From Flavobacterium psychrophilum (GTDB lineage Bacteria; Bacteroidota; Bacteroidia; Flavobacteriales; Flavobacteriaceae): a DNA stretch of 24,569 nucleotides. Location: positions 15,329-39,897 of the forward strand of contig DZAU01000008.1 in assembly GCA_022729635.1 (NCBI GenBank), given 5' to 3'. Under the pieces are notes generated by a model, which did no database searches, had not been told where the DNA came from, and saw only the letters and a list, made by a program, of their open reading frames with translations. The translations under genes were made by a program, and so were the position numbers. Each line of letters opens with the position of its first letter. The first letter of the stretch is position 1. This document shows positions 22,914 through 24,569 of this stretch, in pieces.

Positions 22914-23039
22914 AACTTCAAGTATTGAGTTGCAAAATTGCGATTTTTTTTATAATTAATTGTAACGAATGGCTGTATTTATTGTCAAATAAATATTTAT
23001 AATCAATATTTTCTGTAATTTTATCGGGACGTTTTTCTA

Positions 23040-24371
23040 ATGAAAAAAATAGTTGTTTTGTTTTCTTTATTCCTCATAAGCTTGCCTGTTTTGGGACAAG
23101 GCGGTTTTGTATTTGAAAATGGGGTTGATAAAGTAGTTCTTCCGTTTAAATTCATCAACAATTTAATATTTATTCCCATAAAAGTCAATGGTGTGGAGTT
23201 GAACTTCCTATTGGATTCCGGTGTTGAAGAAACAATACTTTTTAGTATGGAGGATAAAAAAGAAGTCAGTTTTTCTAATGTCGAAAAAATAACTTTGCGT
23301 GGTTTGGGCAGTGAAGAATCTATTGAAGGATTAAAATCGACCAATAACACCTTAGAAATTAAAGGAGCAAAATCCTCAAATCACTTGTTGTACATTGTTT
23401 TAGACCAAAGGTTTAACTTATCATCTCATATAGGAATTCCCGTAAACGGCATTATTGGATATAATTTTTTAAAAACTAATTTGGTAGAAATCAATTACGA
23501 AAAAAAACGAATTACCGTTAGTAGAGACAATTCAAAAATCAGAAAAAAAATTGAAAGAAAATACCAAACGGTTCCAATTACAATCGAAAGATCAAAACCC
23601 TATATTTCCGGCAGTTTAGTGATTAATTCTAATGAAATTCCAGTAAAATTACTAATCGATATTGGCAACAGTGATGCCATTTGGCTTTTCGAAAACAAAT
23701 CAAAATCCATTAAAATACCGGCAAAAAATTTCGAAGATTATCTTGGCAAAGGTTTTAGCGGTGATGTTGAAGGAAAAAGAGCGCAGATTTCTAAATTTAC
23801 TATTTCTAAATTCGAATTTCATAATCCAATTATTGCTTTCCCTGATTCAATTTCGGTAAAAAATGTGAAAATGGTTCAGAATCGCGCAGGTTCAGTGGGT
23901 TCTGAAATTTTGAAACGATTTTCCATAGTTTTTGATTATTCAAACCAACAACTATTTTTGAGGAAAAATGGGAATTTTGATGCACCATTTAGTTATAACA
24001 AAAGCGGGGTCGAATTGCAACATTATGGTTTGCAATGGGTTCAGGAAACGGTTCGTTTGGAAACAGTTCCAATAATTATTGGAGACGCTGTCGATACTAG
24101 AGGAAATAATGCAGCTAATAATTTTAAATATAAATTTGTTTTAAAACCAATTTATATAATTGCAAATGTTCGAAAAAATTCTCCGGCAGCGATTGGCGGA
24201 TTGCAAAAAGGAGATATTGTGGTTAAAATTAATAATATGCCAGCCTATCAATTTACTTTAGAAAAAATCCATTCGATGTTGAAATCTGAAGAAGAAAAAT
24301 GGATAACCTTTGAAGTTGAAAGAGACAGTCAACTTTTAATTTTCAAATTCCAGTTGCTAAATGTGTTATAA
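23040..24371 (+). CDS. Secreted aspartyl protease family protein with C-terminal PDZ domain
   Basis: A 443-residue envelope protein with a Sec signal peptide (1-19, cleavage near VLGQ). Two retropepsin-like domains follow. The first (about 30-165) has FLLDSGVEETILF with D59-S60-G61. The second (about 175-320) has LLIDIGNSDAIWLF with D207-I208-G209, where Ile replaces the usual Ser/Thr. A PDZ domain (about 355-443) has KNSPAAIGGLQKGDIVVKINN. Family members of this layout occur widely in Bacteroidota and may act as periplasmic proteases. The changed second motif could lower activity if both aspartates must work together. It is divergent from the aminotransferase gene and ends at a bidirectional terminator. 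Confidence 0.88.
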   Translation: MKKIVVLFSLFLISLPVLGQGGFVFENGVDKVVLPFKFINNLIFIPIKVNGVELNFLLDSGVEETILFSMEDKKEVSFSNVEKITLRGLGSEESIEGLKSTNNTLEIKGAKSSNHLLYIVLDQRFNLSSHIGIPVNGIIGYNFLKTNLVEINYEKKRITVSRDNSKIRKKIERKYQTVPITIERSKPYISGSLVINSNEIPVKLLIDIGNSDAIWLFENKSKSIKIPAKNFEDYLGKGFSGDVEGKRAQISKFTISKFEFHNPIIAFPDSISVKNVKMVQNRAGSVGSEILKRFSIVFDYSNQQLFLRKNGNFDAPFSYNKSGVELQHYGLQWVQETVRLETVPIIIGDAVDTRGNNAANNFKYKFVLKPIYIIANVRKNSPAAIGGLQKGDIVVKINNMPAYQFTLEKIHSMLKSEEEKWITFEVERDSQLLIFKFQLLNVL

Positions 24372-24410
24372 AAAAAAGGCTTCTTGAAGTGAATCAAGAA
24401 GCGTTTTTTA
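24371..24410. terminator. Bidirectional terminator after the aspartyl protease gene
   Basis: A perfect 9-bp stem (24379-24387 with 24394-24402) around the loop AGTGAA, with an A-run before and a T-run after. It lies directly at the end of the protease gene and 14-22 bp beyond the stop of the minus-strand DUF1573 gene, so it serves both. Confidence 0.9.
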
Positions 24411-24423
24411 TATTTTTATTGAA

Positions 24424-24569
24424 TTAATCAGCAATAACTTCCCCTTTTATTTTCAGAGGAATTCTGCCTCCATCATAATTTACCGCATTCGATTCTACAG
24501 TAATGGTTTTTCTAATTGGACCGGCTTGCATATTGTATTTAATATCAATTTTTCCTGTTTTTCCGGGCA
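24424..24569 (-). CDS. DUF1573 domain-containing protein, C-terminal part (partial)
   Basis: The minus-strand frame is open from the window edge to a TAA at 24426-24424 and encodes 47 visible residues. They include PGKTGKIDIKYNM, AGPIRKTITVESN and PLKIKGEVIAD at the C-terminus. This is the typical end of DUF1573, an ASH/Ig-like beta-sandwich found in many Bacteroidota envelope proteins; the function is not established. The 5' part is outside the window, so signal peptide and length cannot be judged. It converges on the protease gene and shares its terminator. Confidence 0.82.
   Translation of the reverse strand, partial: PGKTGKIDIKYNMQAGPIRKTITVESNAVNYDGGRIPLKIKGEVIAD

Noticed and set aside
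22914..23039. Promoters in the divergent gap between the aminotransferase and the aspartyl protease genes
   Set aside because: Only matches with one or more mismatches to TAnnTTTG are seen (for example CAATTTTG and TAATTTTA), and none has a well-placed TTG.

Overview
The window reads as chromosomal DNA of a Flavobacterium-like member of the Bacteroidota (Flavobacteriaceae). The evidence is an AT-rich composition and the near absence of Shine-Dalgarno sites. Several promoter-like sites match the Bacteroidota -7 consensus TAnnTTTG. Two kinds of type IX secretion (T9SS) sorting domain are present, including a gliding-motility-associated C-terminal domain. No rRNA, tRNA, CRISPR array, transposase or phage gene was seen.

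Layout. 1-4428 (minus strand): start of a probable rhomboid gene, a rhomboid protease, mutL, ribH with its terminator, and a membrane-anchored TPR protein. 4572-5651 (plus): recF, divergent from the TPR gene. 5775-8798 (plus): two tandem secreted proteins that share a signal peptide and a C-terminal sorting domain but have unrelated TIM-barrel-like, glycosidase-like cores. 8948-14312 (plus): a tightly packed run of a rhodanese-thioredoxin lipoprotein, a DUF2461 protein, a GT4 glycosyltransferase, an asparagine synthase-like amidotransferase (asnB) and murB. 14313-14791: a gene-free stretch full of repeat remnants. 14792-17554 (plus): a large secreted repeat protein with a T9SS type B C-terminus, closed by a bidirectional terminator. 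17617-22913 (minus): lgt, yidD, cysS, a four-helix-bundle (S23/IVP-like) protein, folE and a class I aminotransferase. 23040-24371 (plus): a secreted aspartyl-protease/PDZ protein, followed by a bidirectional terminator and the 3' end of a minus-strand DUF1573 gene.

Most genes are housekeeping: mismatch repair, recombination, riboflavin and folate precursors, peptidoglycan, lipoprotein maturation, membrane protein insertion and tRNA charging. The accessory layer is the secreted glycosidase-like pair, the repeat adhesin-like protein, the glycosyltransferase-asnB pair and the four-helix-bundle gene.

The most unusual signal lies between genes. At least eight intergenic sites hold short arrays built in steps of exactly 7 bp. 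Word families differ between sites (TGTTCAG/TAATCGG, AATTAAA/AATTACG, ATTGCAG/ATTTTAG, GTTTATT/GTTTGTT). The arrays abut start or stop codons, are often paired head to head, and in two cases (cysS, murB) supply the stop codon. One pair brackets the four-helix-bundle gene. A separate GC-rich 27-bp inverted pair lies at the left end. I do not recognise a described element family that explains the heptamer arrays.
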